Below are positions 1 to 10,637 of a DNA stretch of 51,535 nt, piece by piece. The DNA comes from Candidatus Altimarinota bacterium. Lineage in GTDB: Bacteria; Patescibacteriota; Gracilibacteria; BD1-5; UBA6164. The notes under the pieces were generated by a model, which saw only the letters and a list, made by a program, of their open reading frames with translations, had not been told where the DNA came from and ran no database searches. Numbering within the stretch: position 1 is the first letter of the stretch; every line of letters begins with the position of its first letter. The position numbers were made by a program, and so were the translations under genes. The DNA lies in assembly GCA_010119095.1 (NCBI GenBank), contig SAAG01000002.1, positions 1 to 51,535 of the forward strand, in the 5' to 3' direction.

Positions 1-461
1 CAATGTCTGTACTGTAGTTCAAATTCATTCTGATGGAGCAGTTCATGATACTAAATTTGTAAAAGTTCATTGTCTATCATAATATCAAAATAATATAGCT
101 TTTTATCGCCTTCTTGATAAACTACCTCACTTGGTGTATTTCATACAGTAGATGAAATAGGAACAGCTACATCATCTCAGTCAATATTTACAAGTACAAA
201 TCAACAATCAGTATTATTATCACAACTTACTTTAAATTCTATATATCATGGATTATTCTCATTATCATTATAAAAATATTTTCATTCTCCTTCTATTTTT
301 GGATTGTTATTTTTCCAATTTTCATCATCAATAGAATTTTTTATATATTGTAGAGCTAGTCATTCAGCTTTCTGATATGTAATTTTTGTTTTTGCATAAA
401 TTAATGATATTGGATTAACAACAATAGTAATCAATAGGATAAACAAAGCTAATTTTTTCAT
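1..461 (-). CDS. Secreted hypothetical protein, partial, apparent frameshift
   Basis: Begins at ATG 461 with a clear signal peptide (MKKLALFILLITIVV, ending near IYA) and continues as a small exported protein I do not recognise. UGA falls at plausible glycine positions. The intact frame closes at a TAG at 51-53, but the end looks artificial: a one-base shift in the run of five T at 100-104 opens a frame that stays open to the window edge and reads as good protein (YYDRQGTFTNLVSGTAPSEG). I infer a single-base indel, real or a sequencing error, so the gene is annotated to the edge. If there is no frameshift, the product is 136 residues (51-461). The segment 462-625 upstream is non-coding and A+T-rich, without a feature I can name. 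Confidence 0.55.
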
Positions 462-625
462 AAGAAAAAGTTAAGATATAAAGATTTATTAAAAGTTATA
501 TTAATAAATCTTTAATAAATTACCCCAAAAATTTATTATGTATAAACAATATTTTCTTTTAAATTGACCATTTATTTAATTATACACGATTTATATTAAT
601 TCCGTATTAAAAAATTGAAAATCGT

Positions 626-1624
626 TTAATTTTTTATTATTTTTCTTATTACTTTAGCCAATTTTTCTGGGTCATGTCTTACTACATCACTTTCATTGAT
701 TAGGTCAGCATTGATAATTTTGTACTCTTTGGTTAAGAAATTGTGAGATTCTTTCATTTTTACTGGCTTTTTTCATTCCTCTTTCTTGTATTTTTCTACT
801 AGTTCATCACTTATAATTCAATCATTTACTATTACATAATCGATTACTTCTCCTGCATATTTCTCTATGTTATCAATAAAATCAGGTAGTTCATAAGTAG
901 TAGTTTCTCATTTTTTTGTCATAATATTAACTACATAAACTATCTTTGCTTTTGTGTCAGTTAAAGCTTCTTTCATCCCCGGAGAAAGTAGATTTGGAAT
1001 AATACTTGTATAAAAATCTCCTGGTCATATGATAACGATATCTGATGTCAGAATAGACTCTCTAGCTTTTGGATTTAGTGTTCAATCTCATCATACCAAA
1101 AAAGCATCAACTATATTTTGATCTATATTGTGTCATCTCTCTCAAGGATTAGTATCGCTTACATCTATATTTTTTTCTCAAATTATTTCTGTTCCATCTT
1201 CAAATCTAACTCATAGGTGTACATCCTCTAAAGTAACTGGTATAACTTGTCCTTCTGTATCAAACATCTTGCAAGCTTCTTCAAGTCCACTTTCGAAACT
1301 TCACTTTATATCTGCAAGTGCAGTCAGTAATATATTTCAGATTTTGTTTCATCCTATTACTCAACATTCTCATTTAAATTTATATTCAAAGAGTTTTCTT
1401 ACAAATCAAGTATCACGAGCCAATGCAGCTACTGCTCTTCTGATATCCCCTGGAGGCAATACTCAGTATTTGTCTCTAATCTCTCCAGTAGTTCAACCGG
1501 AATCAGTCATAGCAATAATTGCTCTAAGATCTCTTTCTTCTCTACTAAAAACTTTTTTTAATCAATAAAGTACATTAAAACTTCCTGATCATCATCCTAT
1601 TACTGTTATGTTAGTTTTTTTCAT
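626..1624 (-). CDS. yvcK: YvcK/CofD-family gluconeogenesis factor-like protein
   Basis: A 332-residue protein of the CofD/YvcK family. It opens with the nucleotide-sugar-binding glycine loop (TVIGGGSGSFNVLYGL), then AMTDSGGTTGEIR and LPPGDIRRA, followed by VIGGGNIGN, IIGPGDFYTSI and the C-terminal DVVRHDPEKLAKVI, all family hallmarks. YvcK proteins bind UDP-sugars and link carbon metabolism to cell-wall synthesis and cell shape; they do not make F420. Several loop glycines are UGA codons. It is the last gene of a minus-strand run with alaS and the HD hydrolase. The length is normal for the family. Confidence 0.9.
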
Positions 1625-1693
1625 CTTATTGTTTTTAAAATTTACCACCCGTATAAGTTAATCATTTTTCGAAAAATTCAAGTTTTTTTAAAC

Positions 1694-2353
1694 TTATCTT
1701 TCTCATTTCCATTCGGCAAAAAACTGCTCTAAATATTTTTCCATAAATATATGTCTTTCAGTTGCTATCTGTTTTCAAACTTTTGTTTTCATCTTATCTT
1801 TTAATTTTAGTAATTTTTCATAAAAATGATTAATAGAGTGTGACTCAGCTCTATAATATTGTTCACAAGTCATATTTTCAATAGGTTTTTGATTTGGTTC
1901 ATAAATTGGTCTTTTTATCTTTCCTCAATAAGCAAAAGTTCTTGCAATTGCTATTGCTCCTATCGCATCTAATCTATCAGCTTCTTCAACAATTTGAAAT
2001 TCTATAAATTTGTTTATTGTTTTTCAAGACAGACTCTTACCATATCCTATATTTTCAATAATAAAAATGATTTTTTCTTTTTGTGTATCTGTTAACTCTA
2101 TAGAATTCAAAAAATCATTAATTTTTTTTATTTGATTTTCTTTCTTTCATTGAAAAAATTTTTCATCCAACATCTCATGAAATACTGCTCATAATCAAAT
2201 AACTAACTCATCTCAATCTTGTTCTCACTCAAAAATCTTGATTGAATTATCATAAACTCTTTCTATGTGATACATATCATGAGCTGAACATAATCAAACT
2301 AATTCATTATTGATATATATTTTCGCTTTGTTTATTATTGTATTATCTAACAT
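1694..2353 (-). CDS. HD-domain hydrolase (YpgQ-like)
   Basis: A 219-residue protein of the HD phosphohydrolase superfamily. The first metal motif is AHDMYHIERV near residue 24. The second, usually HD, reads FHEMLDEKF, so the aspartate after the histidine is glutamate here. A later EEADRLDAIGAIAIARTFAYGG matches the conserved E-DRLDAIG block of YedJ/YpgQ-like enzymes, which act on nucleotides or other phosphomonoesters. It starts 5 nt after the alaS stop, so the two are probably co-transcribed. The substrate cannot be told from sequence. Confidence 0.82.
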
Positions 2354-2358
2354 AGTTA

Positions 2359-4275
2359 TTATTTTTCTAAAACTGCTTTGATTCTCCTAACTCAAGCACT
2401 GCTTGATTCTTCTTTGATTATTCTAAATCTTCACATTGTTGAAGTGTTTGTGATATGTGGTCATCAGCAAAGTTCTCTTGAGTAGATATTACCCTCACTG
2501 TCTTTTACTGTGTAAACCTTAACTATTTCTGGATACTTTTCCCAGAAACTTCACTCTATTGTTTTGTCTGATTCTGCTTCTGATTTTTTAATCTCATCTA
2601 AAACCATAGCACAGTTTTTTTCTATTACACTGTTTACATAATTTTCTATTTCTTTAAGTTTATCTTCACTTACTTTTTCTCCATAATTGAAATCAAATCT
2701 AAGTCTTTCTGCTGTGATATTTGATCACTTTTGATGAATATCTGCTCAAAGTACTTTTCTGATTCAAGCAAGCATCAAGTGAGCTGCAGTATGCAAAGCT
2801 GTAGTTTCTTCAGCACTATCCGCTAATCATCATTTAAATTTTTGTTCTGCTCAGGCACGAGATAAATCTTTGTGTTTTTTGAAAGCTTCTTTAAATCCTT
2901 CTACATCTATTTTTAATCATTTTTCTTCTGCCAATTCTTGTGTTATTTCTAGAGGAAAACCGTAAGTATCATAAAGTTTAAATGCTTTATCTCATGAGAT
3001 AGTATCTATTTTTTTACCTGTTTTTTCAAAGGCTATTTCAAATCATTTTACTAGTTTTTCAAACTCTTTTAGTCAATTTTCAAGTGTAGCTAGGAATTGT
3101 TTTTCTTCTTTTTCTATTTCTGTTACTATAAAATCTTTTTTAGCTTCTAGTTCTTTGTAATGGTCTTTGTATTCTTTTATTACTTCAAGTGCTACTTCTT
3201 TTGAGAGTCCTCAGTTTATTCATAAATCTCTTGCAAATCTGATTGCTCTTCTTAAAAGTCTTCTTGTAAAGTATCATTGGTCTTTGTTTGAAGGAACTGC
3301 TCAGTCGCAAATAAGGAAAGTAGAAGCTCTTAGGTGATCCATAACTACTCTAAATGCTTTTGTTTCTTTTGGGTTTTCACCGTATTTTTTACCTGATAAT
3401 TCTTCGATTTTTGTTCTAATTCAATCAAACAAGTCTCCAAAAAACACATCTGGATTATTTTTTATTGCTGCAGCAAGTCTCTCAAGTCATCATCAAAAAT
3501 CTATATTTTTGTTTGCAAGTTCTTTAAATCAGTCTCCCGACTTTTGAAATTGCATAAAGACATTGTTTCAGATTTCAAGAAATCTACCACAATCACAGTT
3601 TGGATGACAAGGTTCATCTTTCCATTCTGAAACTTCATGCATTTTTAATTCTGCACCAAAGTCCCAAAACATCTCTGAATCAGGTCCACCTGGTTCTCAT
3701 TCTGGCATATTTCCAGGTATTCAAGCTCTACTCCACCAGTTTTTTTCCTCAGGATAATAAAATATCCTTCCTCATTGCATTCCTTTCTCTTCAGCAAAAT
3801 CTACATCTAGTGCATCACTTCAAACATTTTTAAACTCTTTTCTCCATAATTCTACTGCTTCTGTATCTTTTGAAATACCATATTTTTCATTACCTCTAAA
3901 TACAGTTACATAGAGATTTTTTGGATTTAATCATAATTCTTTTGTCAGAAATTCAAACATCCAAGGAACTTGTTTCTCCTTGAAATAATCTCATAAACTC
4001 CAGTTTCAAAGCATCTCAAAAAATGTAGTGTGCCTATTGTCTCCTATATCTTCTATATCTCAGCTTCTGAAACTCTTTTGACTATCACAAATCCTGTTTC
4101 AAAGAGGGTGTTTTTCTCATAGTAAGTATGGAACCATAGGTTGCATACCTGATCCTGTAAATAAAGTTGTTGGGTCATTTTCAGGAATAAGTGGACTAGA
4201 TGGTACAATCTTGTGTCCTTGTTTCTCAAAAAATTCTAAGTATTTTTGTCTTATTTGTTGGCTTGTAATGGTCAT
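2359..4275 (-). CDS. alaS: Alanyl-tRNA synthetase, short form
   Basis: Charges tRNA-Ala. The N-terminus ([20 protein letters not shown], then [11 protein letters not shown]) is the class II catalytic core. The editing domain carries both zinc motifs, HTAAH and CGGPH, near the C-terminus. The protein is 638 residues and ends at the [11 protein letters not shown] element that closes the editing domain, so the C-Ala domain present in most bacterial AlaRS (about 870 residues) is missing. No Shine-Dalgarno sequence precedes the start, which follows a short tandem A+T repeat. A good sigma70-type promoter lies about 90 bp upstream. It heads the alaS-HD-yvcK run. Confidence 0.95.
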
Positions 4276-4281
4276 ATTTAG

Positions 4282-4313
4282 AAAAATTAAAAAATTAAAA
4301 AATTAAAAAATTA
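4282..4313. repeat. Four-copy 8-bp tandem repeat in the alaS leader
   Basis: Four perfect copies of AAAAATTA (TAATTTTT on the transcribed strand) lie immediately upstream of the alaS start, where a ribosome-binding site would be. Such a tract could vary in copy number by slippage; any effect on expression is inference. Confidence 0.75.
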
Positions 4314-4365
4314 GCAGATTTTCCATTTGTAAATCTATAATTTGTTAATCTAAAATCTACGATAT

Positions 4366-4393
4366 ATTATATTAGAGAAAGTATTTTTTTCAA
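4366..4393 (-). promoter_or_regulatory. Promoter for alaS
   Basis: On the minus strand, TTGAAA (4388-4393), a 16-nt spacer and a perfect TATAAT (4366-4371). It is the only good promoter between alaS and the terminator behind it. Confidence 0.65.
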
Positions 4394-4401
4394 GGTCAAA
4401 T

Positions 4402-4436
4402 AAAAAAAGCCTGATTAAACAAATCAAGCTTTTTTT
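4402..4436. terminator. Terminator between the 4453 gene and alaS
   Basis: An A-run and GC-containing stem (AAAAAAAGC-TGATT) pair with ATCA-GCTTTTTTT across a short loop. It lies just past the stop of the minus-strand gene at 4453-4869 and upstream of the alaS promoter, and has T-runs on both strands. Confidence 0.7.
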
Positions 4437-4452
4437 ATATAATTTGATATTA

Positions 4453-4869
4453 TTATTTTAGTAAATTAGGAATATTTTCAACAATTGTATTCATTATTTT
4501 TTCATCATTTGGATCAATTCACATTTTTTTAAGTGTAAATATCATATATCTATCAGCAAGAATTAGCTCTATTATTTCATTAGCTGGTCTATTGTCATTT
4601 ATTTTATTTGCAAGTCACTCATTAATTGATGTTAATACAGCTAATATCATATCTAAAATATTATCTCTTAATTCTGAGTTTTTCTCGTGTTTTCAACTCA
4701 TAAATGAATCAACTCTAGAAATAACTTTTTCAAAAGTACTATCTAATGAACATCTAAGAGTATGGACTACTTTTAGTCTTATTTCATCTGAATAATTAGT
4801 TACTTCTAAAGATTTTTCTCAATTTCAAGAATCTTCTGTTTCAATTAAACCTTTTATTATTTCTGTCAT
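4453..4869 (-). CDS. Hypothetical 138-residue helical protein
   Basis: Starts MTEIIKGLIETEDSGNGE and ends ENIPNLLK. No signal peptide or membrane segment is visible. The composition is acidic and predicted helical, with an even spread of Leu/Ile and no motif I recognise. It is transcribed alone: a consensus promoter sits 28 bp upstream and a terminator follows. The divergent neighbour is the AbrB-type regulator gene. UGA codons fall at ordinary surface glycines, which supports real coding. Confidence 0.75.
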
Positions 4870-4896
4870 ATTATATATAAATTAATTAATAAGTAT

Positions 4897-4924
4897 ATTA
4901 TAATCAATGTTAATTATTTGTCAA
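4897..4924 (-). promoter_or_regulatory. Consensus promoter for the 4453-4869 gene
   Basis: Reading the minus strand: perfect TTGACA (4919-4924), a 16-nt spacer and perfect TATAAT (4897-4902), with the start codon 28 bp downstream. Confidence 0.75.
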
Positions 4925-4992
4925 TATTATTTTTTACTTACCTTTGCATTTTATTATAATTTATTATACTATTTCTGTTAAGTATAATATTT

Positions 4993-5028
4993 CCTACTTT
5001 TCCTACTTTTTCAACTTTTCTTACTATA
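4993..5028 (+). promoter_or_regulatory. Tandem 9-bp repeats upstream of the AbrB-like gene, possible operator
   Basis: Two perfect copies of CCTACTTTT (4993-5001, 5002-5010) are followed without a gap by the related TCAACTTTT and CTTACTATA. A TATAAT box at 4983-4988 sits just before them and the AbrB-like start codon 12 bp after. The position suits autoregulation by that protein, but this is inference. Confidence 0.45.
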
Positions 5029-5040
5029 TAAATTATAATT

Positions 5041-5286
5041 ATGGATATCAAAAAATGTGAAAATATCAATAAAAAATGTTGAATTTGGATACACTGAGCA
5101 GTTACAGTTGGAGCAAAATGACAAGTTGTTATCCCATCTCAAATAAGAAAATATCTAGATATAAATGTATGAGATAGCCTTATGGTGGTGACTAAATATG
5201 GTAAAGCTATTTGAATGGTAAAACAAAATGACATCGAAGAACTAATGGCTTTTATGGAAGCTGAAATGAACTCATTTAAAAAATAA
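5041..5286 (+). CDS. AbrB/SpoVT-type DNA-binding protein
   Basis: An 81-residue swapped-hairpin DNA-binding protein. The core GAVTVGAKGQVVIPSQIRK (residues about 24-42) followed by YLDINVGDSLMVV is the classic AbrB/SpoVT/MazE fold. An N-terminal extension of about 20 residues holds two cysteines (KKCENINKKCG) and a nearby histidine and could bind a metal. There is no toxin gene beside it, so a transition-state-type regulator is more likely than an antitoxin. The next gene is the pump's fusion protein 24 bp downstream, so it may regulate that operon. Confidence 0.85.
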
Positions 5287-5310
5287 ATAATTAACTTTTA
5301 ACACAAAAAT

Positions 5311-7236
5311 ATGAAAAAAATAATTTCCTTATTTTTACTTACTCTTTTACTTATCTCTTGTGGAAAAACTGAAGAAACAGTAAAAAATACAAAAAAAGAT
5401 TTTTTGGTTCAAATAAAACCACTAGATTCTCTATGAAGTAATTCTTTTTTGAAAAAAAGTGGTAAAATAGAATGAAAAGAAGATATAAAACTTTCTTCTC
5501 AATGAATTTGAAGAATTTGAAATATCGCAGTAAAAGAATGAGAAAAAGTTAGAGCATGACAAAATATAGTTTTCTTAGATGATACTGTTGCAAATTATTG
5601 ATTGAATCTAGATAGAGCATGAGTATCAATTGAGAGACTTCAGATTAACTATGACTCTACTAAAGTATCCCTTGATAAACAAATATTTGATCTTGAAATA
5701 GCTTTAGAAAAACTTGAAAATAGCCTTAAAACACTTAAAACTACATCTTCTGTTGATATATCACAAGCTCAGGATAATTTAAACAATAGTGATTATGAGT
5801 GAATGGATACAAAATCTTCTTTAGAACTACAAAAACTTGATAATTCTATTTCAAAAGCAGAGCTAGATTACAATAATGCATTATCAAACAATAAAGAAAC
5901 AATAGAAAATTTTAAAAATTCTACAAAAAAAGAATATCTTACACAAAAAATGTTTTTAGATGATATAATTACCTTTTGAGATAAATTGTTTGATATTACT
6001 TGATTGTATGAAGATGATGTAAAAAAATTTGATGATTTTTTCTGAGCAAAAGATATGCTTCTAAAAAGTAAAACAGAAGAAGAATTAAAAAATTTAGTTA
6101 AAATAAAAGAAACTTTAAATTCAATGAATTTTGATAAAGAAAATTTGACTGAAGAAAATTTACTTGATTTTTTGTTAGTAATTGAGACAAATTATACTAC
6201 AATAGATAGATATTTAACTTCACTTGAAAAAACTATAAATAACTCTTTAATATCAGTATGACAACTTGGTCAAACTCAAATAGATGCTTATGTTGCAACT
6301 ACAAATGCTTATCAATCTCAATTAACAATAAATAATTCAGCTTTTATTGGTTTTAACAATTCTGCTTCTAGTTTTTTAAAAACATATAAAAACACAGAAA
6401 GTTCTCTTGCTAAACAATTAGAATTATTGAAAAAAGATAGAGATATATTTGTAAAATCTTATGATTTATGAACAACTAGTTCAGAAAACACTTTAACTAA
6501 AGTTGTTACTTCAAGTGAAGATGCAATTAACTCTATAGAATTACAAATAAAACAAACTGTTGAATCTATAAAAACAGCTAAAGAATCTAGAGATTTGACT
6601 CTTAAATGAATTGAAAATAGTATGAGAGAAGCATACATTGCACAAAACCTTGCTGCAAGAGAATATAACAAATTAAATATTACAGCTTCTATTGATTGAG
6701 TTATTTGAGACATATTTGTAGATGAATGACAGGATGTAAGTATGTGAACTCCAATTCTGACAATTATCTCTGATAAAGCATCTCAAGTTGAGCTATATTT
6801 TAAAGAAAGTGAGCTACAATACATAGATGTTTGAGATCCTGTTTATACAAAAATCTGAGAGAAGTCTCTTACTTGAACTATTTATTCAGTTTCATCTATT
6901 TCAGATGACTCTCTTAACTACAAAGTTTTGGCAGTGTTTAATGAAAAAATACAAAATCTTGGTTGAGTAATAGATGTTTCTGTTCCTATTAAATCAAAAT
7001 CTATTCTACTGCCTATTAAAAATGTAAAACTAGTTTGAACTAATAAATGAACTATTTATATATATGATAATAAAAAAGTTGTTCAGAAAGAAGTTCTATT
7101 ATGAAAAATGTATAAAGAAGATATTGAATTCTTGTGATTTTTGGACTCAAAAATCAATCCTAAAAAAGCATTTATAGTAACTAGTGATTTCACTAATTAT
7201 GATGAGAATAAATTCAATATAAAGATTGAACAATAG
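5311..7236 (+). CDS. Membrane fusion protein (HlyD/RND adaptor), lipoprotein
   Basis: Periplasmic-type adaptor of an RND or ABC-style pump. It begins with a lipoprotein signal (LLLISCGK, lipobox Cys near residue 17). A biotinyl-lipoyl-like half, with GRIGNIAVKEGEKVRAGQ near residues 70-90, precedes a very long helical, coiled-coil insertion of some 300 residues. The second half motif (ASIDGVIGDIFVDEGQDV) and beta-barrel region follow (ISDKASQVELYFKESE). At 641 residues it is much longer than the usual 350-420, the extra length lying in the helical hairpin. It precedes the RND gene, its evident partner; no outer-membrane channel gene is nearby. Confidence 0.85.
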
Positions 7237-7240
7237 AATA

Positions 7241-7355
7241 ATAATTAACAATTAATAATGATTAATTAATAATAAAAGTAGCTCTAGCTAATAATTATAT
7301 TATTATTTATTACTTAATTGTTAATTATTAATTGTTAATTATTAATTATTAATTA
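7241..7355. repeat. A+T-rich inverted repeat between pump genes
   Basis: This non-coding spacer holds AATTAACAATTAATAAT on its left and the exact reverse complement ATTATTAATTGTTAATT on its right, with further partial copies. Transcribed, it could fold into a long weak hairpin between the two pump messages. Related blocks occur at other intergenic sites in the window. Confidence 0.6.
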
Positions 7356-10300
7356 ATGTTTATGTCAAGACTTAATGAACTGAGAGAAAAAACACTTAAA
7401 TGATTTTTTTGATTTTGGGTTAGACAATATCGTATTTCCTATCTGGTTATACTATTAATAGTAATTTTATGAAGTCTTTCTTTAGTAAGTATTCCAAAAG
7501 AATCAAGTCCAGCTATTGAATTTGGTATGGTATCAGTTTCAACTGTTTATCCTTGAACAAATCCAAACGATATTGATAGCTTGATTACTGAAAAAGTATA
7601 CAAAGAAGTTAAAGATATCAAATGAATTGATAAAATAGAATCAAGTTCTTCTTTATGATTTTCATCAGTTATCATAACTTTAAAAACATGAGCTGATACT
7701 AAAGATGTAGTAAATGAAGTAAGAAACAATGTTAATAAAATAGTTTTCCCTACTGATGCTAAAACTCCAGTTATAACTGAAATCGATACTGATACAAAAC
7801 AAGCTTTTTGAGTTTATTTGTATTCAAAAGATCCAAATATTTCAAAAGGTATTTTAGTAGAAAAAGCTAATATATTGAAAAATAATATAGAAAAAGTTAG
7901 CTTAGTTGAAAGTGTTGATTTTGCTAATTGAAATCTTAGGTCAATGCTATGATCATCATCAACAAGTTGAAATGAATATGATATAGAAATAGTTATTCCT
8001 GAGGAAAAAATAAAAAATTCATGATTAACAATTGAGGCAATATCTTCTACAATTAAAGCATGGAATAAGGATATCCCTATCTGAAATTTTAAAGTATGAG
8101 ATAAAAAATATGACTTTCGTATAGAATGAAAATATAGTGATTCAATAGAAATGCTTGAAATTCCATTACAACTTAGTAGTTGAAACTACATAAAATTATG
8201 AGACATTGCATCAATTGAAAGAGTTTATAAAGATAAATCTATAAGTTTGGTATGAACTTATGAAAGAAATTGATTGCCATTTATATCACTTCTTGTAAAC
8301 AAAATAGATTGAGCAAGTATACTTACTGCTTCAAAAGATGCAAAAAAAGTAATTGAAGATACTTTTAAAACTGATGAGTTTAAAGATTTATCGTATGTTT
8401 ATGGTAATGATATAGCTGATCAAATAATGGAAGATTATAAAGATTTAGCAAGAGAAGCATTAACTACACTTATTTTGGTATTTGTTGCAATGTATCTCTT
8501 TGTTTGATTTAAAGATTCTGTGTTTGCATCTGTTACTCTTCCTTTGGCATTTTTGACAACTTTTATAATACTTTATTATGGTTGATATTCACTAAATTTT
8601 TTAACAAACTTTTCTTTAATCTTGTCATTTTGAATTGCAGTTGATACCATAATAGTAATAGTACAAGCCGCTTCAGCCAAAATGAGAGTATGATATGATC
8701 CTGAAACCGCTATAATGCTTGCACTTAAAGAATATGCAATTCCTATTATTTCTTGAGTATTATCTACTATAGTTGCATTTATACCAATGATGTTTTTACC
8801 AGGGATAATGTGAAAATTTCTAGCTTACATCCCTATAACAATATTTTGAGTATTGGCTTGTTGATTGGTTTTAGCCTTGACTGTAAACAGTGCTTTATAT
8901 CTACTTTTTGTTAGAAAACAAAAAAAATATGTGCATGATGATACTACTTTGGAATATGCTAGTGATGAAGAAAAAGAATTATTATACCTTGAAAGAGAAT
9001 GAAAAAAAGAGCTTTGATTTAGTACAACATCACTAAGAGTAAGAGTTATACATGCTGTAACTTTATGGTACAAAAGAGTATTGTCTACTTTCCTTCAAAA
9101 TACATTTATTAGAAGAGTTTCTATAATCATCCCTGTAATTTTGCTTATATTATCATTTATATTTTTAGCTCCTGCAGTATGATTTAATCTATTTCCTAGT
9201 GCAGATAATAATTATCTGACTGTCTCAATCGAATGAGAAAATGGTTTAAAAACAGAGAGAATGAATGAAAAAATAGTATGAATTAGTGATTATTTATCAA
9301 AATATAAAGAAATTAAATATTATACTATTTCAGTTTCAGATAATTATGTTGATATCACAATTCAACTTACAAAAAGAAATGAGAGACAGAAGCTGGGACA
9401 AAGAAATGTTTTTGAGATAGAAAAATTAATCTCAAAAGATATGGAGATTTATGAATGAAAATGATTAAAAGTAGTTACTGAAGCATTAAAATGATGACCT
9501 CCTTGATGAAAGGCTGTTTGACTTAAGATTACTGCTGAAAAATCTGAACAATTATCAGAGCTTATTGATACAGCAAAAGTATTTGAAAAAAAATTGAAAA
9601 CAATCCCTTGAACAAAATCAGTATCTCTATCATCAAATGATACTCCTGGGCAATTTATCTTTACTTTTAAAAAAGAGGTTTTAGGTACATACAATATTCC
9701 TCCTGCTGTAATTTATGGTCATATAATGCAAATGATGAACTGAGTTAATGTATGATCAATAGAAGACAATTGAACGGATATGGATGTGTATGTGAAACAA
9801 TCAAATTTTAGAGAAGAAGTAAATATCGACGATATTATGAATTCTAGTTTTTCTTATGCATGAAAAATATATCAAGTTGGTAACTTTGTTGAATATAATG
9901 CTAAAAACTCTATTGCATCTATATCAAGTGAGGATTGAAAAATTACAATTACTGTAGATGCTGACTTAGAGAAATGAGTTGATAGTGTTTCTACTCAAGC
10001 AAAATTTGAAGAATATGCAAAATCCTATACTTTTCCATCATGAATATCTTATATGAAATGATGAGAAAATGAAGAAAATAAAGAATTAATTGTTGCCGTT
10101 TTATCTTCATTTTTTATTGCAGTAATAATAATTTTCTCTATATTAACACTACAATTTAATAGTTACTCTCAACCACTTATAATACTATATTCAGTAGTTA
10201 TGTCATTACCATTTGTAATGCTTTGACTACTAATAACTTGAAATCCTTTTTCTCTACCTTTTTGAATATGATTTATATCATTTACTTGAATTGCAGTTAA

Positions 10301-10586
10301 TCACTGAATAATCTTGGTAGATGCTATCAATATAAACTTAAATAAATGAATGAACTCTTTTACAGCTCTGGTTGAAGCTTGATCTAGCCGTCTTGAACCA
10401 ATGACATTAACTACTTTTACAACATCTCTATGAATACTTCCAATTGCTATGAAAGATGAGTTTTGGGCATGAATGGGTTATACAATTATATTTTGAATAA
10501 TATCAGCTTCTGCATTAACATTGTTTATCTTAAAATGAATTTACTATGAAGTATATTTAAGAAGTGAGAAGAAGAAAAAAAGTTAG
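7356..10586 (+). CDS. RND-family efflux transporter
   Basis: A 1076-residue AcrB/MdtB-type RND pump with the duplicated 12-TM plan: one TM, a large extracytoplasmic domain (VSVSTVYPGTNPNDIDSLIT), TM2-6, then the repeat. In TM4 the usual Asp-Asp pair reads AVDTIIVIVQ (D430, T431), so only one acidic residue remains. TM10 reads GIAVNHGIILVD, without the AcrB lysine. The coupling network therefore differs from AcrB, though lysine-free versions exist in other RND subfamilies. The start is ATG 7356; ATG 7362 is equally possible. The substrate is unknown. Confidence 0.9.
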
Positions 10587-10594
10587 AAATACTT

Positions 10595-10627
10595 AAAAAA
10601 TAACCATCTTAGGGTGGTTATTTTTTT
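10595..10627. terminator. Bidirectional terminator after the RND gene
   Basis: AAAAAATAACCA pairs with TGGTTATTTTTT across a short loop. It lies between the convergent RND and pseudoprotease genes, with T-runs in both directions. Confidence 0.85.
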
Positions 10628-10637
10628 ATAATATTTT

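Noticed and set aside
2-82. Plus-strand open frame at the window edge ending at TAA 80-82
   Set aside because: It reads as plausible protein but lies opposite the minus-strand frame that uses UGA at glycine-like positions and continues the signal-peptide gene after one base shift.
1128-1568. 146-codon plus-strand open frame
   Set aside because: It is antisense to yvcK, which shows clear family motifs on the minus strand; the same applies to most long frames opposite real genes, such as 22762-23241 and 23740-24252 against infB.
4282-4313. Short tandem repeat as a CRISPR or integration site
   Set aside because: Octamer low-complexity tract without spacers; better seen as a simple repeat.
5041-5286. 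MazE-type antitoxin of a toxin-antitoxin pair
   Set aside because: No toxin-sized gene accompanies it on either side; the neighbours are pump genes and an unrelated helical protein gene.
5311-10586. Many short in-frame UGA interruptions suggesting pseudogenes
   Set aside because: They occur in all genes, at conserved glycines, and vanish when UGA is read as Gly.
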